A stretch of DNA of 64,000 bases from Cinclus cinclus (GCF_963662255.1 NC_085072.1:2236001-2300000), one strand, 5' to 3'; shown: positions 1 through 13,420, counted from the stretch's first letter. Made by a program: numbers and translations. Notes: generated from the sequence alone by a model not told the origin.

Positions 1-652
1 CTGAGGTTGTACGAGCCCAGCACCCAGCAGGACCTGCAGAAGAGCAGCTGGGAACCCCCATTTACCATGAACCCTCAAGGGTGAAGAGCCAAGCAACACC
101 CCAGACTCGAGACCCAGCGCTACCTAAGGCTGTGCACTTCCACTTTACCCAGAGCAGCCAGCACTTTAGGGTAAACCCTGGGCTCTGAAGCAAGGCAGTG
201 AAAACCTGAGAGCCTCCTGCCAGCCCAGGAGCTGAGCAGGGCCCTCCTCCTCCAGCAGCCACCCCGAGACTCCTTCAGCCAGCAGGAAAACACAGTTGTG
301 TTTCTATTTTAGAAAAAGCCCTTCACTGCATCCTGCTGGCACCACATTAAAGCTCTCAGGAGACGGTGGCTATTCTCAGCTCTCTGCAGGCTTCTGGCAG
401 CCCCAGGAGCCTCCACAGCACCTGCTGGCAGCAGCAGCCGTGCAGCCCTGGAGCTGGGGAGGTTTGGTGAGCCTGGGACAGAGCCTGGACCAGCAGTGTC
501 CCAGCCAGCACCATCACCTCAAAACCTTGGCCAACAAGTGTGTAAAACTCACTGTGAAGTGCCTGGGTGCACAAGCTGTGTGAAAATAGCAGAGGGGAAA
601 TTTCCCTCCTGTTGGTTAGGCTCAACACAGAGCAAGGAGTCACTGAGCCGTG

Positions 653-757
653 AAGTGGTTTGGGTTAAAAGGAACCCTAAAAATCATCTCGTTCCAACTC
701 CACCTTCCACTAGACCAGGTTGCTCAGAGCCCCAGCAAACCTGATCCAGCCTGGGCT
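653..757 (-). mobile_element. CR1 LINE 3'-end fragment
   Basis: The plus strand reads as the complement of a CR1 3' end: a GTGGTTTGGGTTAAAAGG start, then CCTTCCACTAGACCAGGTTGCTC. It is short and diverged, and consistent with 5' truncation. Confidence 0.7.
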
Positions 758-3700
758 GACAGCAGAGGTTTTGTGCTCTCGCACCTTTTCAATGCACAGC
801 AAAAACATGTGTGGAAAACGCACAGCAAAAAGTCACTGATCCTTCATGGATGCTCAGTACCCCACTGCTTGACAGTGTTTACCAGCAGGCTACTTGATTT
901 CCTACCAAATCCCACAGGCAGCAAAGTGGTTTGGACTCATTTTGCCTTCTAGATTAAAACGGAGATGGGATAAAAGGATAAACGCATGGATATTTAAACA
1001 AACTAACAGAAAAATCTCCTCCTGCAGCTACTGCTGCTCCCTTGGCAAACAGCCTGGTCTCCTTGGGCATTCCCATACCCAGCTTTTAAAAAGAAACCTC
1101 TCCCTTCAGCCAGCCTCATCCCAGGGCAGCATTCTCCAGGACCCCCGGGCACGGGTGAGCAGGGGGCAGCTGCTCCCTCCGGGTCACCCGAGGGCTCCTG
1201 GGCCCTGCTTTGTATGAATTTAAGCTTTTTCAATCCCACTTATTCACAAGAAGAGCTCAGGGCTGGGGGAAGCCAAAGAGCAGACAGGGCAGCCTTTGTG
1301 TGGCTCTGCCACCCACCCCGGGGCTCAGCAGCCCCCGCGTCCCCCCAGGAGCCCTGCAGCAGAGCCTGGGGCACTGCAGGGAGCAGAGGGGCTGGAACAG
1401 CCCCACACAGCCTGGAGAAACACCTCGAGTGAGCAGAGTCTCATTTCCTGACAGAGGGAGAAATGAAGCCTTGAACAGCCCCTGTGAGGGACCCACGCTG
1501 CACTACCCCCAGCTCTCACACAGGGGAGGGGGGGACTGGATCCCAGGTGGGTACAAGATCCAGATGTCCAGTGATGGTCAGAAGTCACTAAAACCCTCGA
1601 AGCATCAGCACCATGTCCCAGGCCAACCCTCCTGCAGTGACATCTGCCTGGTTGTTTCAGGGCAATCTTTGAGGAGGAGGAAACATGAAAGGAATGTTTT
1701 GGTTAAAGCCGGAGGTGCTTGACCTGCTAAGAACACGCTGCCCTTACTGCCAGAGCCTGGCAAAGCTGAGCTAACGGGATCCACTGAGCTTCCCAAACCC
1801 TCTCCTTGTTCCCATAGCTGGACCCACAGGGCCACAGCCGTGCCTGCCCTACAGCTCCTTCATGGAAGGCCCAGAAATGGGAATATCCCCCCAAATACTG
1901 CACTGAGGCACATAAACATCATCTTCCATAGCCCCCCTGACCTGCTCCATAGCTCCCAGGAAAAAGCAGCTCTGGTTCCCACGCAGCACCTGCCCCAGCT
2001 GCTGCTCAGTGGCACCCAATGATCACATTTTAATCCATCCAGAACCTCCTCAGCATCTTCCTCCCCAGCTCTCACCAGCTCAGCGTTTGCACCCCTAAGG
2101 ACACGCAGGGCTGGCTGTCTCCTCCAGCAGCAAGGAGCTGGGGAATGGCACCACCAGGACTCTTCCAAAAACCCCCAGGGACCTGGAGCACCTCCCTGCT
2201 GAATCCCACCACCCACAGAACATCTCATGTCTTGGCAGAGTTGTTCTTTACAGCACAACAAGAGACTGGGAGCGTGAACTCCGAGGTGGAATAAGCAGGG
2301 TGGGAGGGGATGGAGAGGAGATGCCAGCTGAACTGCACAGCCCCTCACACCAGGAGCAGGGTCATTCCTTGTGGGAAACACCGAGGACAGAAGCAAAGGG
2401 CTTCCCAAGCCTCTTCCAAGCTCCTGGGCCAGCAAGGGGAAGACGTTTTTCTCCAGGAGCCTGGGCAGGAATCCAGCAAGGGCTGCAGCATCTCCAGGCT
2501 CCCCAAAACAGCCCTGTCCCTGTGCCAGCACTGCTCTGACAGAGGCACGGGAGGTACCCAGCTGAAAATGCCAAATTTACAGCTCTGATGACTTCCAGGA
2601 GATAACCTGAGTTTAAACTTCCTGGCAAGCCAGCCCTTCCCAGCACCAGCAGAGCCTCTTGCGCAAGAACCGAATGCCCTGGGCTCTTTCTCTCAGCAAA
2701 TCTGCCCAGCACAACGGGCAGGAGGTTGGGACATGGCCCAGGAGGAGGAGGAGGAGGAGAGAGTCACAGCAGAGCCCCGAGGGGAGCGGGCAGGCCAGAG
2801 GAGGCTGGTACAGGTGACAGTGGCTCCTTCAGCCTGGCTCTGAGAGTGCCATTGAGTCCCAGAGCTGCGGTGACAGCTCAGTGACACCCAGGTGACCCCT
2901 GCCCCTTCACTAAAACAAGTGGGAACAGAACAAGTTGAAGTTGGAGATGCCACAAGGCTCATTGCTGCTGGAATTCAAAACACATCCCAGCTACCAGACA
3001 CCTCCTCTGCTCTTTTATTTTATTAACTGCTTTTGTTAGACTAAGCTGAGGATAACACACATACTTTCATTTGTTTGGACCTGATTGCATCTGCTTTTCC
3101 TGCAGCCCGGTGGAGATACCCGGGATTCCAGCCACATTCCCAAGGAACACCCCTTGGAGCCGGCTCCTGCCCGCACCTGCAGAGCTGCTGCTACTGGAAC
3201 TGGAACTGCAGCCTGGCGGGGACACGCTGCCAAACCTCCACAGCAGCCCCGGCCTGTGCTCCAGCCACATTTCCCTGAAAACACACACTTGGCAGGACAT
3301 GCGAGGAGCCTTTGGAGAGGCTGCCCCAGCTCGGTGCTGCCCAGCAGGGCCAGAGGACGCAGGAGAACAGAGGGGCAGGGAGAGCTCAGAAGATGCTCCC
3401 AAGGCAGGAGGTGCTGCAGCCCCTGGGAAAGGGACAGAGTCCCAGGCTGCTGTGACACAGGTTTAGCCTGATTCAGAGTGTGAGGCACACAATGACCCCA
3501 AACCTGCTCGACCCCCATCTTCTGGGGCCAGCAAAGCTGGAAAGGTTGAGCTCAAAACGGGCGCCCACCTGCAGGAAAGGGCACAAAGCAGCAAACTTAA
3601 TTATGGTGACAAAGGAAATGAATCCATCCCTCCCCTGATCCCCAGTCTATGGGACAAGCTGGGTAAGGACACCAAGAGCAGAGCAGCAAAGCCCCAGCCT

Positions 3701-4493
3701 GGCTGGGCGCCCCAGGAACATTCAGACCTGGGTTTGTAGTTTGGACTTTAGCTCTGGTTTAGGCTACAGCTCGCAGGGCAGCCGGGCACAGAACCACGTG
3801 CAGCCCTGACGCCAATGGCCTGAATAATCTCATTACATCTGACAGCAAGGGCTGTGCCAGCTGCACCACTCCTGAGCCAGAGAGCTCACCTGCCCTCCCC
3901 GCTGGGACACGGCACCCTGGCACAGCACAGTACTGAGGGAAGGCCCTTATCCACAAGAAGATGCCACCATCCTCCTCGGCAGCACCAGAGTGAAGATGGA
4001 GCCACAGGGGAGCTCCCAGAGTCCTCAGAGCACATCCTGTGTCCCCCCCTCCCAGTGACACTTTCCACATGACATTTTTGTGGCTCACAGCATCTTCAGC
4101 AGAACTTTTTGTCTCAGGTCATCTCAGGTCCAGCAGCACTCAGGGACTCTGTCCCCCCCAGGCCACAAAGGAGCAGCCTTAATGCAACCATTCAACCTGC
4201 CAGCTGCTGTAATCCCCACCTCAATTTGGTAGGATCTTAAAAGGCTGAAATCTTTGAAATGACTCAGCCAAGGGGTACAAAGGAAGAACGGTTTAAAAGG
4301 CTGTTAAAGCTCTCTGCATTCAGACCTGCTCTTGCGTGCCCTGCTCCAACCCTCCAACCCATCCATCTCTTCTGGGGAGCCGGCCACAAATGAGAGTCCT
4401 CCCCAGAATGAGCCCAGAATGAGCCTCCAGGCAGTGGGCACAGCCCTCACGACAGCCAGAGCTGAAAGGAGAAGGTATTTTCAGAGAGCAAGA

Positions 4494-4592
4494 GAATCAC
4501 AAAAGGGTTTGGTTGGAAGGGACCTTGAGGGTCATCTCCTCCCAACCCCCCCACCGTGGGCAGGGACACCTTCCACCAGACCAGACTGGTTT
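4494..4592 (-). mobile_element. CR1 LINE 3'-end fragment
   Basis: GGTTTGGTTGGAAGGGACCT followed by the GGGCAGGGACACCTTCCACC block is the antisense CR1 3' region. It lies inside MAPKAPK2 intron 1. Confidence 0.75.
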
Positions 4593-7500
4593 TTTTATCT
4601 TGCAGCAATGAAATGGGACCCAATTTCCATGGGATCCAGGCCCCAGGGGCTGTTAAATCCCACACTGTCACCCCCAGACATGACCACGATGCTGGCTCAG
4701 TGTGACAGCCCGGGCTCCATACTGCTTTTTCTGGGGGAGTGGTCAAGCCAAGCTGCCTCTGGAGCTGGTGCAGGGATTGACACGGTCCTGCTTCAAACTC
4801 TCCCTCCTCCAAAAAATCAGCCTGCAAGACCAGCCAGGTCCTGAAGACCACAAAGGGCAGAGGAGCTGAGCAGCCTGGGGTGGGCACGGGGCTACCCAGG
4901 ACATTTGGCACAAGCCAGAGCCCTGGAGCTGGCCCGTGCCGGGCTGTGGTAGCCACCCTGGCCCCACAGGCAGCCCCGGCGTGGTGCAGGGGAGGCAGCA
5001 GGGGAGGCACCACGTTATTCTTGGAAACCAGGAGGTGAGGTCATGCTGCCTGAATGCTGCAACTTGAGGCCAGTTGTGCTTGGAGAGGAGCCTGAGCTCT
5101 GCAGCCAGGGCCGTCTGCAGGTCGGGAGGCTGCTGCGCTCCGAGCAGGAGGAAAGGGTTCAAGGAGGAGGGCTCTTCCCTCTCAGTTTCTCAGCAAAACC
5201 ACAGCAAAAGGATGGGTTTGAAAAGAGCAAAGCCCTCGGTGCGGGGCACGGGAGCCCACCAGGAAGGTTGAGAAGATGGCAGGTCATAAAGCTGGAGCAA
5301 TGCTGCTCCTGTGCCACAGGACCCGGCCACTCCTCCGGATGCCTCCCACGTACCTGCACCGCCCTGCAACCCAGCAAGAGCCCTTCCATCTCACCAGATA
5401 CCAGAGCACATCCCAGAGCTGGCTGGGAAGAGAGAAGTCACCAACTTGGTCCTTCAGGCTCCCTCAGCAGGAACCTTCCAGGAGTTTTCCATCACCTGTG
5501 CCCACCCAAAGTGCTCCAATCGTGCCAGACCTGGCTCTCAGGCTGCACAGCTTCAGTTACTATTTACACATTGTTTTGGTTGGTTCAGAGCACGTGTCAG
5601 GCAAATCCCAGCCTCTGCTCTGCATCACTCACCACTGATGGCAGAGCCATCACCTCCACAGCCCCATGAACCAGCACTGTCCTGTAACAAGGCTTTCCTG
5701 GTGGAAGTTATGGCACAGAAGGTGCTAATCTTGCCTAAGACCAGCAGGGCTTAGTGTGAATGGCAAAATCATGGTTTTACCTGGTGGTATTTGGCTATTA
5801 AAGCACACATGCAGGGCTGTGTTTCCATCCTGCGTGCCACAGGCAGCTCAGCTCCTCAGCCTGGTGCTGCCTCCGACGTTCAGTAAATCACTGCATCTCA
5901 GCTCCCCACCTCTGAAAACATGGGAAACGTCTTTTGCAAGACCCATGGCTGATGGCATTAGATTATTATTGAGAGGAAGAGCCCCGCCACTTCCTGAGCA
6001 CGTACCGAAGAGAAAACCCCTGCTCCTGGGCCTTATCAGTCCATCACAGTCATAGTTCTGCCTGCTCAGAACATGTGAAGTGTTTAAAAGAGATTATGGC
6101 AAATCCTAAATCGTTTAAACAAACTCAAACCCCAAGTCAGTAGACTCCTTTGGTCAATGAGATAATATACCACTGCTTTGGAAAAGTCCCAGTGATGTCA
6201 CTGCAGTTTCCACAGCTTTTCAACCACAGCTTGCACAGAAGGCCACAGCGAAGACATTTGTGATTATATAAAATACATGGCAGAGCTAATAATAATAAAA
6301 AAAAATCCCTCCACTAAGAGAGGGACAGAAGAACAGCAGACACAGAAAGCTGTTTCCCATGAGCAAGCCCAGGGTCTCCATTTACTCCCTCACTTGGGGA
6401 TGTTTTTCCAGATGGATTTTTGGAGGGACACAGCATTTGATGTCACACAAAGCTGCAGGACACAGGATGCTTTGGCTGCACAAACTCCCTCGTCCACAGA
6501 GCTGCTCAGCTCTCAGCTCCGAGCTGCCTGCCCTAATTCCACAACAGGCACCTTCCAGAACAGCAAACCACAAGCAGCATCCTCCTTCCTCCCTCTCCAT
6601 CACTCAGCGATTATCAGATGAGGCCAAGAGCGAGACTGGGAGTGTTTCACAAATACCAAAGCACCAAGGATGCTCCAGAAACAAGCAAATCCACGAGCAG
6701 CCTCCAGGGCCCTGAGCTCCTCCAGCCCTTCCAAAGCTCACCAGTCCAGGTGAGGAGCTCCTGCTTTGAAGCTGAAGTCAGCAGCGAGGTTTGTTCACTG
6801 ATTTTAAAGGAAACCTGCTCCACAAAGAACTCCAACACGTACAACAGAGAAAAACTCATCATCTGCAATACCAGACCCCACTCTCCAGCCTGCCTTAGCT
6901 GCCATTTCCTGGTGGAATTAATACAGCCAGCCCAAAGATTAGTGTTAAAAGTGGAATTTGCAGTGGGCAAAGAGCCCTCACTGCCAGCCCCACCACTGCA
7001 GCCTGACCACAGCCAACCCTGCCAAGTCAGGCCAGCAGTGACCTACATACAGCAGCCTCCACAGAAACTACAAGCCTAATTTTGCCTAATAATAAATCAC
7101 ACCAAGGTACAAGGAAGAACAGAGTAAGGAACCAGGAGTTTCAGCTCCATTCATCACCCTGCAGATCATCGTGCTCCAAACAGGGTCAGGTCACGGGTGA
7201 CTGGGACCATTCGTGGCTGCTTCACACCAGATAATTCAGGGATGCCACACTTCAGGTGACAAAAATACAATAAAATCAGGGTTGGAAAACAGAAAGATGA
7301 ACAAGAATCTGTAAGAAAAGTAGAGGAATCTCTTGTTTTCACCCAGGTACTACACAGAGAGCAGAACTACCATCAATTAACTCACACACAGCATCATTTT
7401 ATTTAATGATGTGTCTCTGCCGTGGACTATTGCTCTGGAAGGAGAAGAAAATTTGCCTTAATGTTTTCACTGCTGCTAGAACACTGTCCCCAAGCTCAAA

Positions 7501-9273
7501 CTCTCCCGGAGCACTGAGAAGTTCTCTTCAGCAAAGTGACTCTCAGCAAAACCCTTACCAAAACCATCTCTTGATTTGGGAGAAAGAGCTTTAACAACAC
7601 AACAGTTGCTTGCGACCCAAGAGGAAGCACAACACGACCAGAAGAAACCGTTCACAACTGTGTCTCATCCTCCAGTGAAGGACTGCATTGTTGTACAAGA
7701 TTTTGGAACAGCAAACCTAAAGAATGACACTCCAAATGGAAAGGTTCACTGCACAACCAAAGCAGGCAGCAGACAGATTTCAGCTGTGGCTCCTGGCGAT
7801 GGGCCATCAGGATTCTTTTAAGCATCATCTGAAATATGACAACTCGATGCAATCACTTCTGTGGATCCTGCTTTAGGTCATCTTTCCACTCTGAGGCAGC
7901 CCATGAGTAATTTGGGCCCAAATACCTCTCCACAGGTCTCTAGCAGAGACGTCAGCCTGGCTGTGTACCCGAGGAGGGAATGAAGTCAGCACACATCATG
8001 TCTAGGGCAGTCACCCACACCAAGTTTGGGCTCTGCAGCTCAGCCCAAACATCCCAATGGAGAAAGCCAAGGCTGTAGCTCATACTCACAAGGGCAGGAT
8101 GAGTACCCATGGGCTCAGCCCAGAGCCCAAACTCCCAGCGTAGCAGTCTGGAAGGTGCTGGAGGGAATCACTTACAGTAGCAGCTGTGCTGCTCTTTGAG
8201 AAGCCAGGGACACGTCCAACCACTCAGCTGAACTCGTCCCTCCCTGTCAGGGATGCCAGGAGAGGCCAGGACAGGGGACAGGCAAGACAATCCCTTTTCC
8301 TAAAAGAGACTCAGCGTCCAATATACCTCACCCTGCAAGAGCCACGCAGACACTGTGTCACCCTCCCACATCCCAGCTTGCAGTCCTGCACTCCAGGAGG
8401 CTTTTCAACAAGCCAAGGGACCCGTGTGACAAGTGCCACAAAGCCTGGGCCCTCGCTGTGGCACGGGCAGGGTGACAGCACCAGTCCCGTGCCCCGACCA
8501 CAGCGGGCAGAGGAACCTTCGGCCTCGGCCTCCTCCATCCTTCCCCTTTCAGGGCTGCGAGAGGGAAGTGCTGGGATCTGTGCTTTAAATATGTGACTCA
8601 ACTTCAGAGGCGAGGAGGAGCCCGTCTGTCAAAACAGAAGAGGATTTCGCTAATTTTCAACCCAAAGAGATGACAACACAATGTCGCCCTGGAGTACAAT
8701 GCCTCTCAAGCAATGTCTTTGGCATTTCTGAAGGAAAAGCCAAATTTTTAACACCTAACTGACCCCCCTTCCTTAACCACAGACATTCAGCACCGTACCT
8801 TTCCCACCACCTCTGCAGCACAACCTGTACCCCCAAAGCCCCACGTTCGTTCCCTCACTCGGGTTAGGAACCCCAGACACCAACAGAGGGGCAACTCTAA
8901 ACACAAAAGAAGCGGGGTTACAGGTTTAGGTGGGAGCTACTGGCTTAGCTGAGGGTTAGGAGTTTAGGGGTGTTTTTAGCCTTCCCAGTTCTCAGGGTAA
9001 CGCCAAGGACTGGAACAGCTCATGTGTGGGCGCAAATTGCACGGATGCTGGAGAACACGGCGCTCGCACCCAGCAGCCAGCCCTGCTCCCGCGTCACCCG
9101 GCGTGTCAGGAATCCATTCAAACTTGCCCAAGCCTCGCTGGCAGGGAGACACGCTCCCCTCTTTGCTCAAAAACCTCCTTTGGAAACAAGGAGAAGGGTC
9201 GCATCACCTAGAGCGGGCTCAAACGCACCTCGCAGCCACTGTTTATCCACGCCTGTCAAAGAGAAGCAAGTTA

Positions 9274-9338
9274 AGGACGAGGGGTAACATCCTAAAGGAC
9301 GAGGGGTAACATCCTAAAGGACGAGGGGTAACATCGTA
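9274..9338. repeat. 22-bp tandem repeat, three copies
   Basis: Three consecutive units starting AGGACGAGGGGTAACATC begin at 9274, 9296 and 9318. The third ends imperfectly. The array lies about 560 bp downstream of the MAPKAPK2 exon 1 donor, in intron 1. Confidence 0.9.
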
Positions 9339-9714
9339 ACGCTGCAATATTCCCGCTGGGAAGCAGGGGACCACAGGTGCTAGCGTAACAGCCGGGAGGG
9401 GACACGGAACGGGGACAGTGAGCTGCTGCTCACACCACACGCCACGAACGCCCCACGGAGGGAACCCCACGTTCCGCGGTGTGACCCCCACGCTCGGGGA
9501 TGCACACCCCGGCATCCCAAAGATGCGCACGGCCCGGGGGGATGCCAGCCAGGCCACGGTCTCCTCTCCACTCCTGAACCCCCCTCCCACCCCCCATCTC
9601 AGGCTACCAAGATGTCATTTCGCTTCGTTTCCCACTACAAAGCTGGAGAGGCGCGTCTCGCTGCTCTTTATGGGGAGAAAAAGCGGAGATTAAAGCCTGG
9701 CCGGAGGGGCGGGC

Positions 9715-10560
9715 GGTAGCTCATCGTCCGGCCGGCCCCGCTGCCGGCGATGTCCCCCCGGGACCCCCTTTCCCCGCAGCAGACACCTTCCATCACTGTC
9801 AGCAGCGCCGCCGCCGCTCCCCGGGCCCCTCCCGGCCGAGCGGCCCCGCGGTCCCCGCGTCCCCCCCGGTGCCCGGCGCGGGGGTCCCCGCGCACCTTGA
9901 GCGCGAACTTCTCGCCGCTCTTCTTACTGAAGATCTCCAAAACTTTCCCGTTGATGCCGAGCCCCAGCACTTGCGTGGTGACCTTGTAGTCGTCCGTGAT
10001 GGCATTCTTCCGGATCTGCAGGCCGCCCTTCCCCGGGAACGGCGGCGGCCCGTGCGGGGGAGCGGCGGGCGGCGGCGGCGGCGGCGGCTGCGGCGGCGGA
10101 GGGCTGGGGAAGCCGGCGGGCGGCGGCGGAGCCCCGGAGAGCATGGCGAGCACCGGGCGGGCACCGGGCGGGCTCGGGGAAGGTTTCCGGGCAGGTTCCG
10201 GGCGGGCGGGAGGACGGCGGAACCCCGCGGACGGTGCGGGATGGGCCGGGGGTGCGGGGGGTGAAGCAGCAGCGCCGCCGCCGCCGCCGCCCCCCGCCGG
10301 TGCGCCCCGGCCCCGACAAGAGAGATGGCTCCGGTGCGGCGGCGGCTCCTCCTCCTCCTCCTCCTCCTCCTCCTCCTCCCGGGCCGGCTCTGATGTCAGC
10401 GCCCCGGCCGCCGGGGGAGGGATGGGGCGGAGCGGCCCCGGGGCTGAGCCTGCGCCCGCCGGACCGGCCCCGCCGCTGGCCGAGGGCTGCCGGGGATGGG
10501 GGGTGGTCCCACGACCCCCGGCCCCGTCACCGCCTGTGTCCCCGGTCTCCCGAAGCAGGC
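9715..10560. promoter_or_regulatory. MAPKAPK2: CpG island over MAPKAPK2 first exon and promoter
   Basis: The interval is strongly G+C- and CpG-rich and covers the first coding exon, its 5' leader and the start of intron 1. No TATA box is evident, as is usual for CpG-island promoters. A GAG-repeat tract on the sense strand (complement of the CTC run near 10350-10380) lies about 200 bp upstream of the start codon, in the probable 5' leader or core promoter. The transcription start cannot be placed from sequence alone. Confidence 0.75.
9896..10144 (-). CDS. MAPKAPK2: MAPKAPK2 (MK2) first coding exon, partial gene
   Basis: MAP kinase-activated protein kinase 2 is the Ser/Thr kinase activated by p38. 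It phosphorylates HSP27 and tristetraprolin and so controls cytokine mRNA stability. This exon encodes residues 1-83. Residues 1-40 are a proline-rich tail with long Pro runs, as in mammals but about ten residues shorter. Then comes GLQIRKNAITDDYKVTTQVL, with one change in the conserved human block up to DDYKVT. The glycine loop GLGINGKV is at 61-68 and the ATP-binding lysine is K83 of EKFALK, the last codon before the donor. The ATG at 10144 was chosen by match to the family start MLS and has G at -3. The donor is AAG|GTGCG and the exon ends in phase 0. The remaining exons lie beyond the left edge. The frame stays open upstream of this ATG (see findings). Confidence 0.93.
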
Positions 10561-10614
10561 GGTGGGATGGCAACAGGTCGCGGTGTTCCCGGTGACATCA
10601 GGAAGGGGCTGCTC

Positions 10615-10890
10615 GCAAGAGCGTGGAGCGGCAGGACAAGGGGGAACGGGCTCAGGTTCAAAGAGAGAAGGTTTAGGTGGGATATTGAGAGAAAAAAATC
10701 TTCCCTGTGAGCGTGGGGAGGTCCTGGCACGGGTTGCCCAGAGAAGCTGTGGATGTCCCGTTCCTGGAAGTGTCCAAGGCCACGTTGGGACAACCTGGGA
10801 AAGTGAAAGATGTCCCTGTCCGTGGCAGGGGTGGAATGAGGTGATCTTCAACGTCCCCTCCAACACCAGCTGTTCTGTGATTCAACGATT
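10615..10890 (+). mobile_element. CR1 LINE 3'-end fragment next to MAPKAPK2 promoter
   Basis: The copy reads in CR1 sense orientation: GGCAGGACAAGGGGGAACGG, a GGTTTAGGTGGGATATTGAG block, the GGGTTGCCCAGAGAAGCTGT block and a GTGATTCAACGATTCAACC tail derived from the 3' microsatellite. It lies 470 bp upstream of the MAPKAPK2 start codon. Confidence 0.85.
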
Positions 10891-12525
10891 CAACCAGCAG
10901 CAGTGTCCCACCCGCGCCCGGTGTCTCCTTCCTGTCCCCAGAGCATCCTGAGGTGACAAAGGGCTGCTCCGAGCACCCACTGGTGGCTGCTGGTGCCCGA
11001 CCCCTCATCCAGCAGCGCTCCATCCACAGCCGCTTCCCAGGAGGACAAGGGATGTAACCAACAGCACAGCACAGAGAGCATCAGGGGATGAGGAGCCAGT
11101 CCAAAAAGAGTAAAGCCTGTCCTGATGAGAACAAATTAACTCATATGGCCACGTCCATCCCAGAATCCAACAAAGACGAGGCTAAAAGAGAAAAGATCCA
11201 CACTGAGGAGCAACCTGCCCTTGAGCTGCCTGACATCCAGTAAAATCCAGTGAGCACTCCTTCTGCTAGAGCGCCACAGGAAATCAAGATAATTCATTTA
11301 TGGATGTAATAAGCACACCGATAATCCCTGTTTTCTAAGCAAAGAATGTGGTTTCTTGACATCCTTCCCTCTTACCCAGCTGTCCCACAGAAGGCAGGGA
11401 GTGTGCCCTGGGGGAGGGATGAAGGAACATCACGGTACACAAGACCTACATGGTCCTCCTCAAGCAGCTGCCACCACAAGAAAGAAGAATCCAGGTCCTA
11501 AAAAGGGACAGGACAGTGAAGGGCAGGACAGGGAAGGGCACGCTGTGGCCTCTGCGTGTCCCTACGCACAGGCAAGACCACCCTGGAGCAGGAGGAATCT
11601 GCTCCACCTCTGCCACCTCAGCATCTTCTGAGATCAATAAAATCCTCTTAGGTTTTTTAATCAAACCAATTAAACTGCTCCCAGTTTTGTGCAGGTAGTT
11701 CTTACCCCGTGGCTGATCAATAGCTGGGTGAAGCAGCGGATCCAGATAATCAAAGTACGTCATTAGCAGCAAGAGACTGAACGTCTGTCAGGAGGTGGCA
11801 GTGACAGTCACCAGATGGAAGAGTGAGTAAACCTACACCAGGCGCTGGCAGGTTTATAAATAAAACTCTTGTCGAGCTCCCCATGCCTCTCACTGAGTCC
11901 TGAGTTTCCCTGAGAAACCTGGAGAGCAGCAGAGGCTTTCTCCCACTCCTGGCTAAGTGTTGGCTACAGGAAGATTTCCCACTTGGAAAAGGGATTCATT
12001 CTGGGCTTTGCAGCATCTCCCAGAATGTGATCCTGCATCCTTCACCCCAGCTGATAAGGGGCTTCGGGGGGTGGGAGTTAAACCCACCCAGACCCTGTAA
12101 CCACAGATCAAAGCTGCTCCAAAGCTGCTGCTCTGTGGGGTTTTCGCAGCTCTGGTGTCCCCTTGCTTGGGCTCGTCTCAGCACATCTGGGGAAAGGAGC
12201 CTTTTAAGCCAAGTTTTTCTCTACAGAGGAATCTGGTCAAAGGAAAATGATTGACCCCTTTTGTTGCTCCGTTTCCTTTAGTTTCATTCATATTTGCTTT
12301 GTAACCCGACCCTTCAGCTATTTCAAAGATAAACACCAGTCCAGAGGAGGCACAGTTTGGGAGCCTCGGGTCCTGGGTTTCCAATGGAATCCTCCTTGGT
12401 TGCTCACCCGAGGTGAGGGCTGTGCTGGCTCCTCTGTCACAGCCTGGGCCCCCTGGAGCTGGGACAGCAGAGCCCCACTTCCCTCTGCCCTCAGGATTGG
12501 GGGGTCAGGAAACCACATCAGTTAA

Positions 12526-12765
12526 TCACAGAATCGTGGAATGGTTTGGGTTGGAGGGGACTTTAAATCCTGTCCAGTTCCACCCCTGCCGTGGGCAGGG
12601 ACACCTTCCACTGTCCCGGGTGGCTCCAGCCTGGCCTTGGGCACTGCCAGGGCTGGGGCAGCCACAGCTGCTCTGGGCCACGGCCTCCCCACCCTCACAT
12701 GGAAGAATTTCTTCCCAATGTCCAATTTAAAATTCTAATTTCAATTTAAAACCATTGCCCCTTTA
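12526..12765 (-). mobile_element. CR1 LINE 3'-end fragment
   Basis: It begins CACAGAATCGTGGAATGG, continues with GGTTTGGGTTGGAGGGGACT and the GGGCAGGGACACCTTCCACT block, and ends in the GAAGAATTTCTTCCCAATGT block. This is the full antisense order of a CR1 3' region. Confidence 0.88.
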
Positions 12766-13179
12766 GTACCTTTTAACTATTTCTAAAGTAACTCTGATGC
12801 TTGCAGGGAGTTCCTCCTTGCTCTATTTCAAGTCGTGCTTGTTGATAAACCTAAGCTTTCTCTTATAAAATTCATGCCATGGGGACAGATGTTTCTTTCC
12901 ATCATGACACCTTTCACAAGGTAATTGCAATGATAGTCTTCTGCTGGAGTCAGCGGGAAGCAATGAGCCCTTCCGTGTGAATTTGTTAAGAAATAAAAGA
13001 TTTATTAAAGAAATAACCATGGAGGGGCAGGCAATAGAAGCCCCAGCGTGACCATAAATATTTGATTTGCAGTTCTGCGTCCCTTGCAGCAAACCTGAGC
13101 GGTGAAAACTCACTGAGCAGTGGAACCTCAGCGAGGCAGAATTAGAGAGATTTCCCCAGAAGGATCCAATCTATCCTAG

Positions 13180-13420
13180 AGACGGGATGGAGCGGGGCCA
13201 GGTCCCTGTTCCGGGGTGTCGGGGACTCCGTGCCCGGCTCGGGGTTGCTCGCCACGAGCCGCCACGAGGTGGCCCCCGGGCCCCGCCGAGCTCCGCTGCG
13301 CCCGTGGCCGCGGGACGGGAGCGGCGCGGAGGGTCCGGGGGGCCCAGCCCTGCTCAGGTGGGACCCTGAGGTGTCACCTCTCCTCAAAGGGAACCGGCCC
13401 GGCCCGCCCCACAACCCCGG
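13180..13420. other. CpG-rich patch of unknown role
   Basis: This is a short G+C- and CpG-dense stretch about 3 kb upstream of MAPKAPK2, unlike its A+T-rich left flank. No coding family is recognisable. It could be an orphan CpG island, an alternative upstream promoter or part of an old repeat. Confidence 0.4.

Larger units (their letters stand above)
1..9895 (-). other. MAPKAPK2: MAPKAPK2 intron 1 (partial, runs off left edge)
   Basis: This is the stretch downstream, on the minus strand, of the MAPKAPK2 exon 1 donor (GTGCG at 9895-9891). Intron 1 of this gene is long in other vertebrates, and I found no reading frame resembling the next kinase exon, so all of it is taken as intron. It holds two CR1 fragments (653-757 and 4494-4592) and a three-copy 22-bp repeat near the right end. 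Otherwise I see nothing coding. Branch-point and enhancer elements cannot be called from sequence alone. Confidence 0.75.

Noticed and set aside
12780..13170. Possible LTR or retroviral fragment (AATAAAAGATTTATTAAAG region)
   Set aside because: No paired terminal repeats, primer-binding site or coding remnant could be seen. The A+T-rich words alone are not evidence.
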